From: Nephrocerus scutellatus
Lineage: Eukaryota; Arthropoda; Insecta; Diptera; Pipunculidae
Reading direction: 5' to 3'
DNA: 64,000 bases
Assembly: GCA_947095585.1 (NCBI GenBank)
Contig: OX352766.1
Span: 21,256,939 to 21,320,938, forward strand
Shown in pieces: positions 47,201 to 62,500 of this stretch (its first letter is position 1; each line of letters begins with the position of its first letter). The notes under the pieces were generated by a model. That model had not been told where the DNA came from and ran no database searches. It worked only from the letters and a program-made list of their open reading frames with translations. A program made the position numbers and the translations under genes.

Positions 47201-48777
47201 TTCATCAAAGGATTGTTTTAGAATTAAAAATTAAATTAAATTTGAAACTTGGAATCATTTCATAAAATCAACTTACAAAATGCATATTATAGAGCTCGTA
47301 ATTTCTTGACCTTCTCAACTGTAATATATAACGCACTTATTTCGAAGTCCAATTGTGTCATCAAAGGACTGTTTTAAAATTAAAAATTCATTCAAATTTT
47401 CATAAAATGAACTTACAAAATGCATATTATAGAGCTCGTAATTTCTTGACCTTCTCAATTGCAATATATAACGCACTTATTTCGAAGTTCAATTGTTTCA
47501 TCAAAGGATTGTTTTAGAATTAAAAATTAAATTAAATTTGAAACTTGGAATCATTTCATAAAATTAACTTACAAAGAGCTCGTAATTTCTTGACCTTCTC
47601 AACTGTAATATATAACGCAGTTATTTCGATTCCAATTGTGTCATCAAAGGACTGTTTTAAAATTAAACATTCATTCAAATTTTCATAAAATGAACTTACA
47701 AAATGCATATTAAAGAGCTCGTAATTTCTTGACCTTCTCAATTGCAATATATAACGCAATTATTTCGAAGTTCAATTATTTCATCAAAGGATTGTTTTAG
47801 AATTAATAATTAAATTAAATTTGAAACTTGGAATCATTTCATAAAATTAACTTACAAAATGCATATTATAGAGCTCGTAATTTCTTGACATTCTCAACTG
47901 TAATATATAACGCACTTATTTCGAAGTCCAATTGTGTCATCAGAGGACTGTTTTAAAATTAAAAATTCATTCAAATTTTCATAAAATGAACTTACAAAAT
48001 GCATATTATAGAGCTCGTAATTTCTTGACCTTCTCAGTTGTAATATATAACTCACTTATTTCGAAGTTCAATTGTTTCATCAAAGGATTGTTTTAGAATT
48101 AAAAATTAAATTAAATTTGAAACTTGGAATCATTTCATAAAATTAACTTACAAAATGCATATTATAGAGCTCGTAATTTCTTGACCTTCTCAATTGTAAT
48201 ATATAACGCAGTTATTTCGAAGTCCAATTGTGTCATCAAAGGACTGTTTTAAAATTAAAAATTAAATTAAATTTGAAACTTGGAATCATTTCATAAAATG
48301 AACTTACAAAATGCATATTATAGAGCTCGTAATTTCTTGACCTTCTCAGTTGTAATATATAACTCACTTATTTCGAAGTTCAATTGTTTCATCAAAGGAT
48401 TGTTTTAGAATTAAAAATTAAATTAAATTTGAAACTTGGAATCATTTCATAAAATTAACTTACAAAATGCATATTATAGAGCTCGTAATTTCTTGACCTT
48501 CTAAATTGCAATATATAACGCACTTATTTCGAAGTTCACTTGTTTCATCAAAGGATTGTTTTAGAATTAAAAATTAAATTAAATTTGAAACTTGGAATCA
48601 TTTCATAAAATTAACTTACAAAATGCATATTATAGAGCTCGTAATTTCTTGACCTTCTCAGTTGTAATATATAACTCACTTATTTCGAAGTTCAATTGTT
48701 TCATCAAAGGATTGTTTTAGAATTAAAAATTAAATTAAATTTGAAACTTGGAATCATTTCATAAAATTAACTTACAA
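44290..48777. repeat. Proximal satellite part: irregular, with 3,072 bp spaced duplication
   Basis: About 44,290-45,700 recurs at about 47,362-48,772 at an offset of 3,072 bp (for example the private variant TTCTAAATTGC at 45,428 and 48,500). This part also holds broken junctions: monomers missing ATGCATATTAT at 44,502, 46,152, 47,574 and 48,777, and fused monomers at 46,436, 46,869 and 47,078. The recurring 67-codon minus-strand frames are a by-product of the deleted monomer. Confidence 0.75.
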
Positions 48778-50400
48778 AGAGCTCGTAATTTCTTGACCTT
48801 CTCAACTGTAATATATAACGCAGTTATTTCGATTCCAATTGTGTCATCAAAGGACTGTTTTAAAATTAAACATTCATTCAAATTTTCATAAAATGAACTT
48901 ACAAAATGCATATTAAAGAGCTCGTAATTTCTTGACCTTCTCAATTGCAATATATAACGCACTTATTTCGAAGTTCAATTATTTCATCAAAGGATTGTTT
49001 TAGAATTAATAATTAAATTAAATTTGAAACTTGGAATCATTTCATAAAATTAACTTACAAAATGCATATTATAGAGCTCCTAATTTCTTGACCTTCTCAA
49101 TTGCAATATATAACGCACTTATTTCGAAGTTCAATTGTTTCATCAAAGGATTGTTTTAGAATTAAAAATTAAATTAAATTTGAAACTTGGAATCATTTCA
49201 TAAAATTAACTTACAAAATGCATATTATAGAGCTCGTAATTTCTTGACATTCTCAACTGTAATATATAACGCACTTATTTCGAAGTCCAATTGTGTCATC
49301 AGAGGACTGTTTTAAAATTAAAAATTCATTCAAATTTTCATAAAATGAACTTACAAAATGCATATTATAGAGCTCGTAATTTCTTGACCTTCTCAGTTGT
49401 AATATATAACTCACTTATTTCGAAGTTCAATTGTTTCATCAAAGGATTGTTTTAGAATTAAAAATTAAATTAAATTTGAAACTTGGAATCATTTCATAAA
49501 ATTAACTTACAAAATGCATATTATAGAGCTCGTAATTTCTTGACCTTCTCAATTGTAATATATAACGCAGTTATTTCGAAGTCCAATTGTGTCATCAAAG
49601 GACTGTTTTAAAATTAAAAATTAAATTAAATTTGAAACTTGGAATCATTTCATAAAATGAACTTACAAAATGCATATTATAGAGCTCGTAATTTCTTGAC
49701 CTTCTCAATTGTAATATATAACGCAGTTATTTCGAAGTCCAATTGTGTCATCAAAGGACTGTTTTAAAATTAAAAATTAAATTAAATTTGAAACTTGGAA
49801 TCATTTCATAAAATTAACTTACAAAATGCATATTATAGAGCTCCTAATTTCTTGACCTTCTCAATTGCAATATATAACGCACTTATTTCGAAGTTCAATT
49901 GTTTCATCAAAGGATTGTTTTAGAATTAAAAATTAAATTAAATTTGAAACTTGGAATCATTTCATAAAATTAACTTACAAAATGCATATTATAGAGCTCG
50001 TAATTTCTTGACATTCTCAACTGTAATATATAACGCACTTATTTCGAAGTCCAATTGTGTCATCAGAGGACTGTTTTAAATTTAAAAATTCATTCAAATT
50101 TTCATAAAATGAACTTACAAAATGCATATTATAGAGCTCGTAATTTCTTGACCTTCTCAGTTGTAATATATAACTCACTTATTTCGAAGTTCAATTGTTT
50201 CATCAAAGGATTGTTTTAGAATTAAAAATTAAATTAAATTTGAAACTTGGAATCATTTCATAAAATGAACTTACAAAATGCATATTATAGAGCTCGTAAT
50301 TTCTTGACCTTCTCAGTTGTAATATATAACTCACTTATTTCGAAGTTCACTTGTTTCATCAAAGGATTGTTTTAGAATTAAAAATTAAATTAAATTTGAA

Positions 50401-53400
50401 ACATGGAATCATTTCATAAAATTAACTTACAAAATGCATATTATAGAGCTCGTAATTTCTTGACCTTCTCAATTGCAATATATAACGCAGTTATTTCGAA
50501 GTCCAATTGTGTCATCAAAGGACTGTTTTAAAATTAAAAATTAAATTAAATTTGAAACTTGGAATCATTTTATAAAATGAACTTACAAAATGCATATTAT
50601 AGAGCTCGTAATTTCTTGACCTTCTCAATTGCAATATATAACGCACTTATTTTGAAGTTCAATTGTTTCACCAAAGGATTGTTTTAGAATTAAAAATTAA
50701 ATTAAATTTGAAACTTGGAATCATTTCATAAAATGAACATACAAAAAGCATATTATAGAGCTCGTAATTTCTTGACCTTCTCAATTGCAATATATAACGC
50801 ACTTATTTCGAAGTTCAATTGTTTCATCAAAGGATTGTTTTAGAATTAAAAATTAAATTAAAATTGAAACTTGGAGTCATTTCATAAAATTAACTTACAA
50901 AATGCATATTATAGAGCTCGTAATTTCTTGACATTCTCAACTGTAATATATAACGCACTTATTTCGAAGTCCAATTGTGTCATCAGAGGACTGTTTTAAA
51001 ATTAAAAATTCATTCAAATTTTCATAAAATGAACTTACAAAATGCATATTATAGAGCTCGTAATTTCTTGACCTTCTCAGTTGTAATATATAACTCACTT
51101 ATTTCGAAGTTCAATTGTTTCATCAAAGGATTGTTTTAGAATTAAAAATTAAATTAAATTTGAAACTTGGAATCATTTCATAAAATTAACTTACAAAATG
51201 CATATTATAGAGCTCGTAATTTCTTGACCTTCTCAATTGTAATATATAACGCAGTTATTTCGAAGTCCAATTGTGTCATCAAAGGACTGTTTTAAAATTA
51301 AAAATTAAATTAAATTTGAAACTTGGAATCATTTCATAAAATGAACTTACAAAATGCATATTATAGAGCTCGTAATTTCTTGACCTTCTCAATTGTAATA
51401 TATAACGCAGTTATTTCGAAGTCCAATTGTGTCATCAAAGGACTGTTTTAAAATTAAAAATTAAATTAAATTTGAAACTTGGAATCATTTCATAAAATTA
51501 ACTTACAAAATGCATATTATAGAGCTCCTAATTTCTTGACCTTCTCAATTGCAATATATAACGCACTTATTTCGAAGTTCAATTGTTTCATCAAAGGATT
51601 GTTTTAGAATTAAAAATTAAATTAAATTTGAAACTTGGAATCATTTCATAAAATTAACTTACAAAATGCATATTATAGAGCTCGTAATTTCTTGACATTC
51701 TCAACTGTAATATATAACGCACTTATTTCGAAGTCCAATTGTGTCATCAGAGGACTGTTTTAAAATTAAAAATTCATTCAAATTTTCATAAAATGAACTT
51801 ACAAAATGCATATTATAGAGCTCGTAATTTCTTGACCTTCTCAGTTGTAATATATAACTCACTTATTTCGAAGTTCAATTGTTTCATCAAAGGATTGTTT
51901 TAGAATTAAAAATTAAATTAAATTTGAAACTTGGAATCATTTCATAAAATGAACTTACAAAATGCATATTATAGAGCTCGTAATTTCTTGACCTTCTCAG
52001 TTGTAATATATAACTCACTTATTTCGAAGTTCACTTGTTTCATCAAAGGATTGTTTTAGAATTAAAAATTAAATTAAATTTGAAACATGGAATCATTTCA
52101 TAAAATTAACTTACAAAATGCATATTATAGAGCTCGTAATTTCTTGACCTTCTCAATTGCAATATATAACGCAGTTATTTCGAAGTCCAATTGTGTCATC
52201 AAAGGACTGTTTTAAAATTAAAAATTAAATTAAATTTGAAACTTGGAATCATTTCATAAAATGAACTTACAAAATGCATATTATAGAGCTCGTAATTTCT
52301 TGACATTCTCAACTGTAATATATAACGCACTTATTTCGAAGTCCAATTGTGTCATCAGAGGACTGTTTTAAAATTAAAAATTCATTCAAATTTTCATAAA
52401 ATGAACTTACAAAATGCATATTATAGAGCTCGTAATTTCTTGACCTTCTCAGTTGTAATATATAACTCACTTATTTCGAAGTTCAATTGTTTCATCAAAG
52501 GATTGTTTTAGAATTAAAAATTAAATTAAATTTGAAACTTGGAATCATTTCATAAAATTAACTTACAAAATGCATATTATAGAGCTCGTAATTTCTTGAC
52601 CTTCTCAATTGTAATATATAACGCAGTTATTTCGAAGTCCAATTGTGTCATCAAAGGACTGTTTTAAAATTAAAAATTAAATTAAATTTGAAACTTGGAA
52701 TCATTTCATAAAATGAACTTACAAAATGCATATTATAGAGCTCGTAATTTCTTGACCTTCTCAATTGTAATATATAACGCAGTTATTTCGAAGTCCAATT
52801 GTGTCATCAAAGGACTGTTTTAAAATTAAAAATTAAATTAAATTTGAAACTTGGAATCATTTCATAAAATTAACTTACAAAATGCATATTATAGAGCTCC
52901 TAATTTCTTGACCTTCTCAATTGCAATATATAACGCACTTATTTCGAAGTTCAATTGTTTCATCAAAGGATTGTTTTAGAATTAAAAATTAAATTAAATT
53001 TGAAACTTGGAATCATTTCATAAAATTAACTTACAAAATGCATATTATAGAGCTCGTAATTTCTTGACATTCTCAACTGTAATATATAACGCACTTATTT
53101 CGAAGTCCAATTGTGTCATCAGAGGACTGTTTTAAAATTAAAAATTCATTCAAATTTTCATAAAATGAACTTACAAAATGCATATTATAGAGCTCGTAAT
53201 TTCTTGACCTTCTCAGTTGTAATATATAACTCACTTATTTCGAAGTTCAATTGTTTCATCAAAGGATTGTTTTAGAATTAAAAATTAAATTAAATTTGAA
53301 ACTTGGAATCATTTCATAAAATGAACTTACAAAATGCATATTATAGAGCTCGTAATTTCTTGACCTTCTCAGTTGTAATATATAACTCACTTATTTCGAA

Positions 53401-56400
53401 GTTCACTTGTTTCATCAAAGGATTGTTTTAGAATTAAAAATTAAATTAAATTTGAAACATGGAATCATTTCATAAAATTAACTTACAAAATGCATATTAT
53501 AGAGCTCGTAATTTCTTGACCTTCTCAATTGCAATATATAACGCAGTTATTTCGAAGTCCAATTGTGTCATCAAAGGACTGTTTTAAAATTAAAAATTAA
53601 ATTAAATTTAAAACTTGGAATCATTTCATAAAATGAACTTACAAAATGCATATTATAGAGCTCGTAATTTCTTGACATTCTCAACTGTAATATATAACGC
53701 ACTTATTTCGAAGTCCAATTGTGTCATCAGAGGACTGTTTTAAAATTAAAAATTCATTCAAATTTTCATAAAATGAACTTACAAAATGCATATTATAGAG
53801 CTCGTAATTTCTTGACCTTCTCAGTTGTAATATATAACTCACTTATTTCGAAGTTCAATTGTTTCATCAAAGGATTGTTTTAGAATTAAAAATTAAATTA
53901 AATTTGAAACTTGGAATCATTTCATAAAATTAACTTACAAAATGCATATTATAGAGCTCGTAATTTCTTGACCTTCTCAATTGTAATATATAACGCAGTT
54001 ATTTCGAAGTCCAATTGTGTCATCAAAGGACTGTTTTAAAATTAAAAATTAAATTAAATTTGAAACTTGGAATCATTTCATAAAATGAACTTACAAAATG
54101 CATATTATAGAGCTCGTAATTTCTTGACCTTCTCAATTGTAATATATAACGCAGTTATTTCGAAGTCCAATTGTGTCATCAAAGGACTGTTTTAAAATTA
54201 AAAATTAAATTAAATTTGAAACTTGGAATCATTTCATAAAATTAACTTACAAAATGCATATTATAGAGCTCCTAATTTCTTGACCTTCTCAATTGCAATA
54301 TATAACGCACTTATTTCGAAGTTCAATTGTTTCATCAAAGGATTGTTTTAGAATTAAAAATTAAATTAAATTTGAAACTTGGAATCATTTCATAAAATTA
54401 ACTTACAAAATGCATATTATAGAGCTCGTAATTTCTTGACATTCTCAACTGTAATATATAACGCACTTATTTCGAAGTCCAATTGTGTCATCAGAGGACT
54501 GTTTTAAAATTAAAAATTCATTCAAATTTTCATAAAATGAACTTACAAAATGCATATTATAGAGCTCGTAATTTCTTGACCTTCTCAGTTGTAATATATA
54601 ACTCACTTATTTCGAAGTTCAATTGTTTCATCAAAGGATTGTTTTAGAATTAAAAATTAAATTAAATTTGAAACTTGGAATCATTTCATAAAATGAACTT
54701 ACAAAATGCATATTATAGAGCTCGTAATTTCTTGACCTTCTCAGTTGTAATATATAACTCACTTATTTCGAAGTTCACTTGTTTCATCAAAGGATTGTTT
54801 TAGAATTAAAAATTAAATTAAATTTGAAACATGGAATCATTTCATAAAATTAACTTACAAAATGCATATTATAGAGCTCGTAATTTCTTGACCTTCTCAA
54901 TTGCAATATATAACGCAGTTATTTCGAAGTCCAATTGTGTCATCAAAGGACTGTTTTAAAATTAAAAATTAAATTAAATTTGAAACTTGGAATCATTTTA
55001 TAAAATGAACTTACAAAATGCATATTATAGAGCTCGTAATTTCTTGACCTTCTCAATTGCAATATATAACGCACTTATTTCGAAGTTCAATTGTTTCACC
55101 AAAGGATTGTTTTAGAATTAAAAATTAAATTAAATTTGAAACTTGGAATCATTTCATAAAATGAACATACAAAAAGCATATTATAGAGCTCGTAATTTCT
55201 TGACCTTCTCAATTGCAATATATAACGCACTTATTTCGAAGTTCAATTGTTTCATCAAAGGATTGTTTTAGAATTAAAAATTAAATTAAAATTGAAACTT
55301 GGAGTCATTTCATAAAATTAACTTACAAAATGCATATTATAGAGCTCGTAATTTCTTGACATTCTCAACTGTAATATATAACGCACTTATTTCGAAGTCC
55401 AATTGTGTCATCAGAGGACTGTTTTAAAATTAAAAATTCATTCAAATTTTCATAAAATGAACTTACAAAATGCATATTATAGAGCTCGTAATTTCTTGCC
55501 CTTCTCAGTTGTAATATATAACTCACTTATTTCGAAGTTCAATTGTTTCATCAAAGGATTGTTTTAGAATTAAAAATTAAATTAAATTTGAAACTTGGAA
55601 TCATTTCATAAAATTAACTTACAAAATGCATATTATAGAGCTCGTAATTTCTTGACCTTCTCAATTGTAATATATAACGCAGTTATTTCGAAGTCCAATT
55701 GTGTCATCAAAGGACTGTTTTAAAATTAAAAATTAAATTAAATTTGAAACTTGGAATCATTTCATAAAATGAACTTACAAAATGCATATTATAGAGCTCG
55801 TAATTTCTTGACCTTCTCAATTGTAATATATAACGCAGTTATTTCGAAGTCCAATTGTGTCATCAAAGGACTGTTTTAAAATTAAAAATTAAATTAAATT
55901 TGAAACTTGGAATCATTTCATAAAATTAACTTACAAAATGCATATTATAGAGCTCCTAATTTCTTGACCTTCTCAATTGCAATATATAACGCACTTATTT
56001 CGAAGTTCAATTGTTTCATCAAAGGATTGTTTTAGAATTAAAAATTAAATTAAATTTGAATCTTGGAATCATTTCATAAAATTAACTTACAAAATGCATA
56101 TTATAGAGCTCGTAATTTCTTGACATTCTCAACTGTAATATATAACGCACTTATTTCGAAGTCCAATTGTGTCATCAGAGGACTGTTTTAAAATTAAAAA
56201 TTCATTCAAATTTTCATAAAATGAACTTACAAAATGCATATTATAGAGCTCGTAATTTCTTGACCTTCTCAGTTGTAATATATAACTCACTTATTTCGAA
56301 GTTCAATTGTTTCATCAAAGGATTGTTTTAGAATTAAAAATTAAATTAAATTTGAAACTTGGAATCATTTCATAAAATGAACTTACAAAATGCATATTAT

Positions 56401-56512
56401 AGAGCTCGTAATTTCTTGACCTTCTCAGTTGTAATATATAACTCACTTATTTCGAAGTTCACTTGTTTCATCAAAGGATTGTTTTAGAATTAAAAATTAA
56501 ATTAAATTTGAA
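50401..56512. repeat. Higher-order satellite repeats of 1,372 and 1,684 bp
   Basis: The marker variant GAAACATGGAATC places ACATGG at 50,401, 52,085, 53,457, 54,829 and 56,513, giving spacings of 1,684, 1,372, 1,372 and 1,684. 1,372 equals seven 156-mers plus two 140-mers. The 1,684 form adds two 156-mers, marked by TTTCACCAAAGG and GAACATACAAAAAGC. The same 1,684 spacing recurs at 59,320-61,004. Confidence 0.85.
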
Positions 56513-59500
56513 ACATGGAATCATTTCATAAAATTAACTTACAAAATGCATATTATAGAGCTCGTAATTTCTTGACCTTCTCAATTGCAATATATAACGC
56601 AGTTATTTCGAAGTCCAATTGTGTCATCAAAGGACTGTTTTAAAATTAAAAATTAAATTAAATTTGAAACTTGGAATCATTTTATAAAATGAACTTACAA
56701 AATGCATATTATAGAGCTCGTAATTTCTTGACCTTCTCAATTGCAATATATAACGCACTTATTTCGAAGTTCAATTGTTTCACCAAAGGATTGTTTTAGA
56801 ATTAAAAATTAAATTAAATTTGAAACTTGGAATCATTTCATAAAATGAACATACAAAAAGCATATTATAGAGCTCGTAATTTCTTGACCTTCTCAATTGC
56901 AATATATAACGCACTTATTTCGAAGTTCAATTGTTTCATCAAAGGATTGTTTTAGAATTAAAAATTAAATTAAAATTGAAACTTGGAGTCATTTCATAAA
57001 ATTAACTTACAAAATGCATATTATAGAGCTCATAATTTCTTGACTTTCTCATTTGTAATATATAACTCACTTATTTCGAAGTTCAATTGTTTCATCAAAG
57101 GATTGTTTTAGAATTAAAAATTAAATTAAATTTAAAACTTGGAATCATTTCATAAAATTAACTTACAAAATGCATATTATAGAGCTCGTAATTTCTTGAC
57201 CTTCTCAATTGCAATATATAACGCACTTATTTCGAAGTCCAATTGTGTCATCAAAGGACTGTTTTAAAATTAAAAATTAAATTAAATTTGAAACTTGGAA
57301 TCATTTTATAAAATGAACTTACAAAATGCATATTATAGAGCTCGTAATTTCTTGACCTTCTCAGTTGTAATTTATAACTCACTTATTTCGAAGTTCAATT
57401 GTTTCACCAAAGGATTGTTTTAGAATTAAAAATTAAATTAAATTTGAAACTTGGAATCATTTCATAAAATGAACTTACAAAATGCATATTATAGAGCTCG
57501 TAATTTCTTGACCTTCTCAATTGCAATATATAACGCACTTATTTCGAAGTTCAATTGTTTCATCAAAGGATTGTTTTAGAATTAAAAATTAAATTAAAAT
57601 TGAAACTTGGAATCATTTCATAAAATTAACTTACAAAATGCATATTATAGAGCTCATAATTTCTTGACTTTCTCAGTTGTAATATATAACTCACTTATTT
57701 CGAAGTTCAATTGTTTCATCAAAGGATTGTTTTAGAATTAAAAATTAAATTAAATTTAAAACTTGGAATCATTTCATAAAATTAACTTACAAAATGCATA
57801 TTATAGAGCTCGTAATTTCTTGACCTTCTCAATTGCAATATATAACGCACTTATTTCGAAGTCCAATTGTGTCATCAAAGGACTGTTTTAAAATTAAAAA
57901 TTAAATTAAATTTGAAACTTGGAATCATTTTATAAAATGAACTTACAAAATGCATATTATAGAGCTCGTAATTTCTTGACCTTCTCAGTTGTAATATATA
58001 ACTCACTTATTTCGAAGTTCAATTGTTTCACCAAATGATTGTTTTAGAATTAAAAATTAAATTAAATTTGAAACTTGGAATCATTTCATAAAATGAACTT
58101 ACAAAATGCATATTATAGAGCTCATAATTTCTTGACTTTCTCAGTTGTAATATATAACTCACTTATTTCGAAGTTCAATTGTTTCATCAAAGGATTGTTT
58201 TAGAATTAAAAATTAAATTAAATTTAACACTTGGAATCATTTCATAAAATGAACTTACAAAATGCATATTATAGAGCTCGTAATTTCTTGACCTTCTCAA
58301 TTGCAATATATAACGCACTTATTTCGAAGTCCAATTGTGTCATCAAAGGACTGTTTTAAAATTAAAAATTAAATTAAATTTGAAACTTGGAATCATTTTA
58401 AAAAGGAACTTACAAAATGCATATTATAGAGCTCGTAATTTCTTGACCTTCTCAATTGCAATATATAACGCACTTATTTCGAAGTTCAATTGTTTCATCA
58501 AAGGATTGTTTTAGAATTAAAAATTAAATTAAAATTGAAACTTGGAATCATTTCATAAAATTAACTTACAAAATGCATATTATAGAGCTCATAATTTCTT
58601 GACTTTCTCAGTTGTAATATATAACTCACTTATTTCGAATTTCAATTGTTTCATCAAAGGATTGTTTTAGAATTAAAAATTAAATTAAATTTGAAACTTG
58701 GAATCATTTCATAAAATTAACTTACAAAATGCATATTATAGAGCTCGTAATTTCTTGACCTTCTCAACTGTAATATGTAACGCAATTATTTCTAAGTCCA
58801 ATTGTGTCATCAAAGGACTGTTTTAAAATTAAAAATTCAATCAAAGTTGAAACTTGGAACCATTTCATAAAATTAACTTACAAAATGCATATTATAGAGC
58901 TCATAATTTCTTGACTTTCTCAGTTGTAATATATAACTCACTTATTTCGAAGTTCAATTGTTTCATCAAAGGATTGTTTTAGAATTAAAAATTAAATTAA
59001 ATTTAACACTTGGAATCATTTCATAAAATGAACTTACAAAATGCATATTATAGAGCTCGTAATTTCTTGACCTTCTCAGTTGTAATATATAACTCACTTA
59101 TTTCGAAGTTCAATTGTTTCATCAAAGGATTGTTTTAGAATTAAAAATTAAATTAAATTTGAAACTTGGAATCATTTCATAAAATGAACTTACAAAATGC
59201 ATATTATAGAGCTCGTAATTTCTTGACCTTCTCAGTTGTAATATATAACTCACTTATTTCGAAGTTCACTTGTTTCATCAAAGGATTGTTTTAGAATTAA
59301 AAATTAAATTAAATTTGAAACATGGAATCATTTCATAAAATTAACTTACAAAATGCATATTATAGAGCTCGTAATTTCTTGACCTTCTCAATTGCAATAT
59401 ATAACGCAGTTATTTCGAAGTCCAATTGTGTCATCAAAGGACTGTTTTAAAATTAAAAATTAAATTAAATTTGAAACTTGGAATCATTTTATAAAATGAA

Positions 59501-62500
59501 CTTACAAAATGCATATTATAGAGCTCGTAATTTCTTGACCTTCTCAATTGCAATATATAACGCACTTATTTCGAAGTTCAATTGTTTCACCAAAGGATTG
59601 TTTTAGAATTAAAAATTAAATTAAATTTGAAACTTGGAATCATTTCATAAAATGAACATACAAAAAGCATATTATAGAGCTCGTAATTTCTTGACCTTCT
59701 CAATTGCAATATATAACGCACTTATTTCGAAGTTCAATTGTTTCATCAAAGGATTGTTTTAGAATTAAAAATTAAATTAAAATTGAAACTTGGAGTCATT
59801 TCATAAAATTAACTTACAAAATGCATATTATAGAGCTCGTAATTTCTTGACATTCTCAACTGTAATATATAACGCACTTATTTCGAAGTCCAATTGTGTC
59901 ATCAGAGGACTGTTTTAAAATTAAAAATTCATTCAAATTTTCATAAAATGAACTTACAAAATGCATATTATAGAGCTCGTAATTTCTTGCCCTTCTCAGT
60001 TGTAATATATAACTCACTTATTTCGAAGTTCAATTGTTTCATCAAAGGATTGTTTTAGAATTAAAAATTAAATTAAATTTGAAACTTGGAATCATTTCAT
60101 AAAATTAACTTACAAAATGCATATTATAGAGCTCGTAATTTCTTGACCTTCTCAATTGTAATATATAACGCAGTTATTTCGAAGTCCAATTGTGTCATCA
60201 AAGGACTGTTTTAAAATTAAAAATTAAATTAAATTTGAAACTTGGAATCATTTCATAAAATGAACTTACAAAATGCATATTATAGAGCTCGTAATTTCTT
60301 GACCTTCTCAATTGTAATATATAACGCAGTTATTTCGAAGTCCAATTGTGTCATCAAAGGACTGTTTTAAAATTAAAAATTAAATTAAATTTGAAACTTG
60401 GAATCATTTCATAAAATTAACTTACAAAATGCATATTATAGAGCTCCTAATTTCTTGACCTTCTCAATTGCAATATATAACGCACTTATTTCGAAGTTCA
60501 ATTGTTTCATCAAAGGATTGTTTTAGAATTAAAAATTAAATTAAATTTGAATCTTGGAATCATTTCATAAAATTAACTTACAAAATGCATATTATAGAGC
60601 TCGTAATTTCTTGACATTCTCAACTGTAATATATAACGCACTTATTTCGAAGTCCAATTGTGTCATCAGAGGACTGTTTTAAAATTAAAAATTCATTCAA
60701 ATTTTCATAAAATGAACTTACAAAATGCATATTATAGAGCTCGTAATTTCTTGACCTTCTCAGTTGTAATATATAACTCACTTATTTCGAAGTTCAATTG
60801 TTTCATCAAAGGATTGTTTTAGAATTAAAAATTAAATTAAATTTGAAACTTGGAATCATTTCATAAAATGAACTTACAAAATGCATATTATAGAGCTCGT
60901 AATTTCTTGACCTTCTCAGTTGTAATATATAACTCACTTATTTCGAAGTTCACTTGTTTCATCAAAGGATTGTTTTAGAATTAAAAATTAAATTAAATTT
61001 GAAACATGGAATCATTTCATAAAATTAACTTACAAAATGCATATTATAGAGCTCGTAATTTCTTGACCTTCTCAATTGCAATATATAACGCAGTTATTTC
61101 GAAGTCCAATTGTGTCATCAAAGGACTGTTTTAAAATTAAAAATTAAATTAAATTTGAAACTTGGAATCATTTTATAAAATGAACTTACAAAATGCATAT
61201 TATAGAGCTCGTAATTTCTTGACCTTCTCAATTGCAATATATAACGCACTTATTTCGAAGTTCAATTGTTTCACCAAAGGATTGTTTTAGAATTAAAAAT
61301 TAAATTAAATTTGAAACTTGGAATCATTTCATAAAATGAACATACAAAAAGCATATTATAGAGCTCGTAATTTCTTGACCTTCTCAATTGCAATATATAA
61401 CGCACTTATTTCGAAGTTCAATTGTTTCATCAAAGGATTGTTTTAGAATTAAAAATTAAATTAAAATTGAAACTTGGAGTCATTTCATAAAATTAACTTA
61501 CAAAATGCATATTATAGAGCTCATAATTTCTTGACTTTCTCATTTGTAATATATAACTCACTTATTTCGAAGTTCAATTGTTTCATCAAAGGATTGTTTT
61601 AGAATTAAAAATTAAATTAAATTTAAAACTTGGAATCATTTCATAAAATTAACTTACAAAATGCATATTATAGAGCTCGTAATTTCTTGACCTTCTCAAT
61701 TGCAATATATAACGCACTTATTTCGAAGTCCAATTGTGTCATCAAAGGACTGTTTTAAAATTAAAAATTAAATTAAATTTGAAACTTGGAATCATTTTAT
61801 AAAATGAACTTACAAAATGCATATTATAGAGCTCGTAATTTCTTGACCTTCTCAGTTGTAATTTATAACTCACTTATTTCGAAGTTCAATTGTTTCACCA
61901 AAGGATTGTTTTAGAATTAAAAATTAAATTAAATTTGAAACTTGGAATCATTTCATAAAATGAACTTACAAAATGCATATTATAGAGCTCGTAATTTCTT
62001 GACCTTCTCAATTGCAATATATAACGCACTTATTTCGAAGTTCAATTGTTTCATCAAAGGATTGTTTTAGAATTAAAAATTAAATTAAAATTGAAACTTG
62101 GAATCATTTCATAAAATTAACTTACAAAATGCATATTATAGAGCTCATAATTTCTTGACTTTCTCAGTTGTAATATATAACTCACTTATTTCGAAGTTCA
62201 ATTGTTTCATCAAAGGATTGTTTTAGAATTAAAAATTAAATTAAATTTAAAACTTGGAATCATTTCATAAAATTAACTTACAAAATGCATATTATAGAGC
62301 TCGTAATTTCTTGACCTTCTCAATTGCAATATATAACGCACTTATTTCGAAGTCCAATTGTGTCATCAAAGGACTGTTTTAAAATTAAAAATTAAATTAA
62401 ATTTGAAACTTGGAATCATTTTATAAAATGAACTTACAAAATGCATATTATAGAGCTCGTAATTTCTTGACCTTCTCAGTTGTAATATATAACTCACTTA

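Noticed and set aside
48759..48962. Recurring 67-codon minus-strand frames in the satellite (also at 44,484, 46,134 and 47,556)
   Set aside because: They exist only where one monomer has lost a short segment. The residues are translated satellite with no codon signature of selection.
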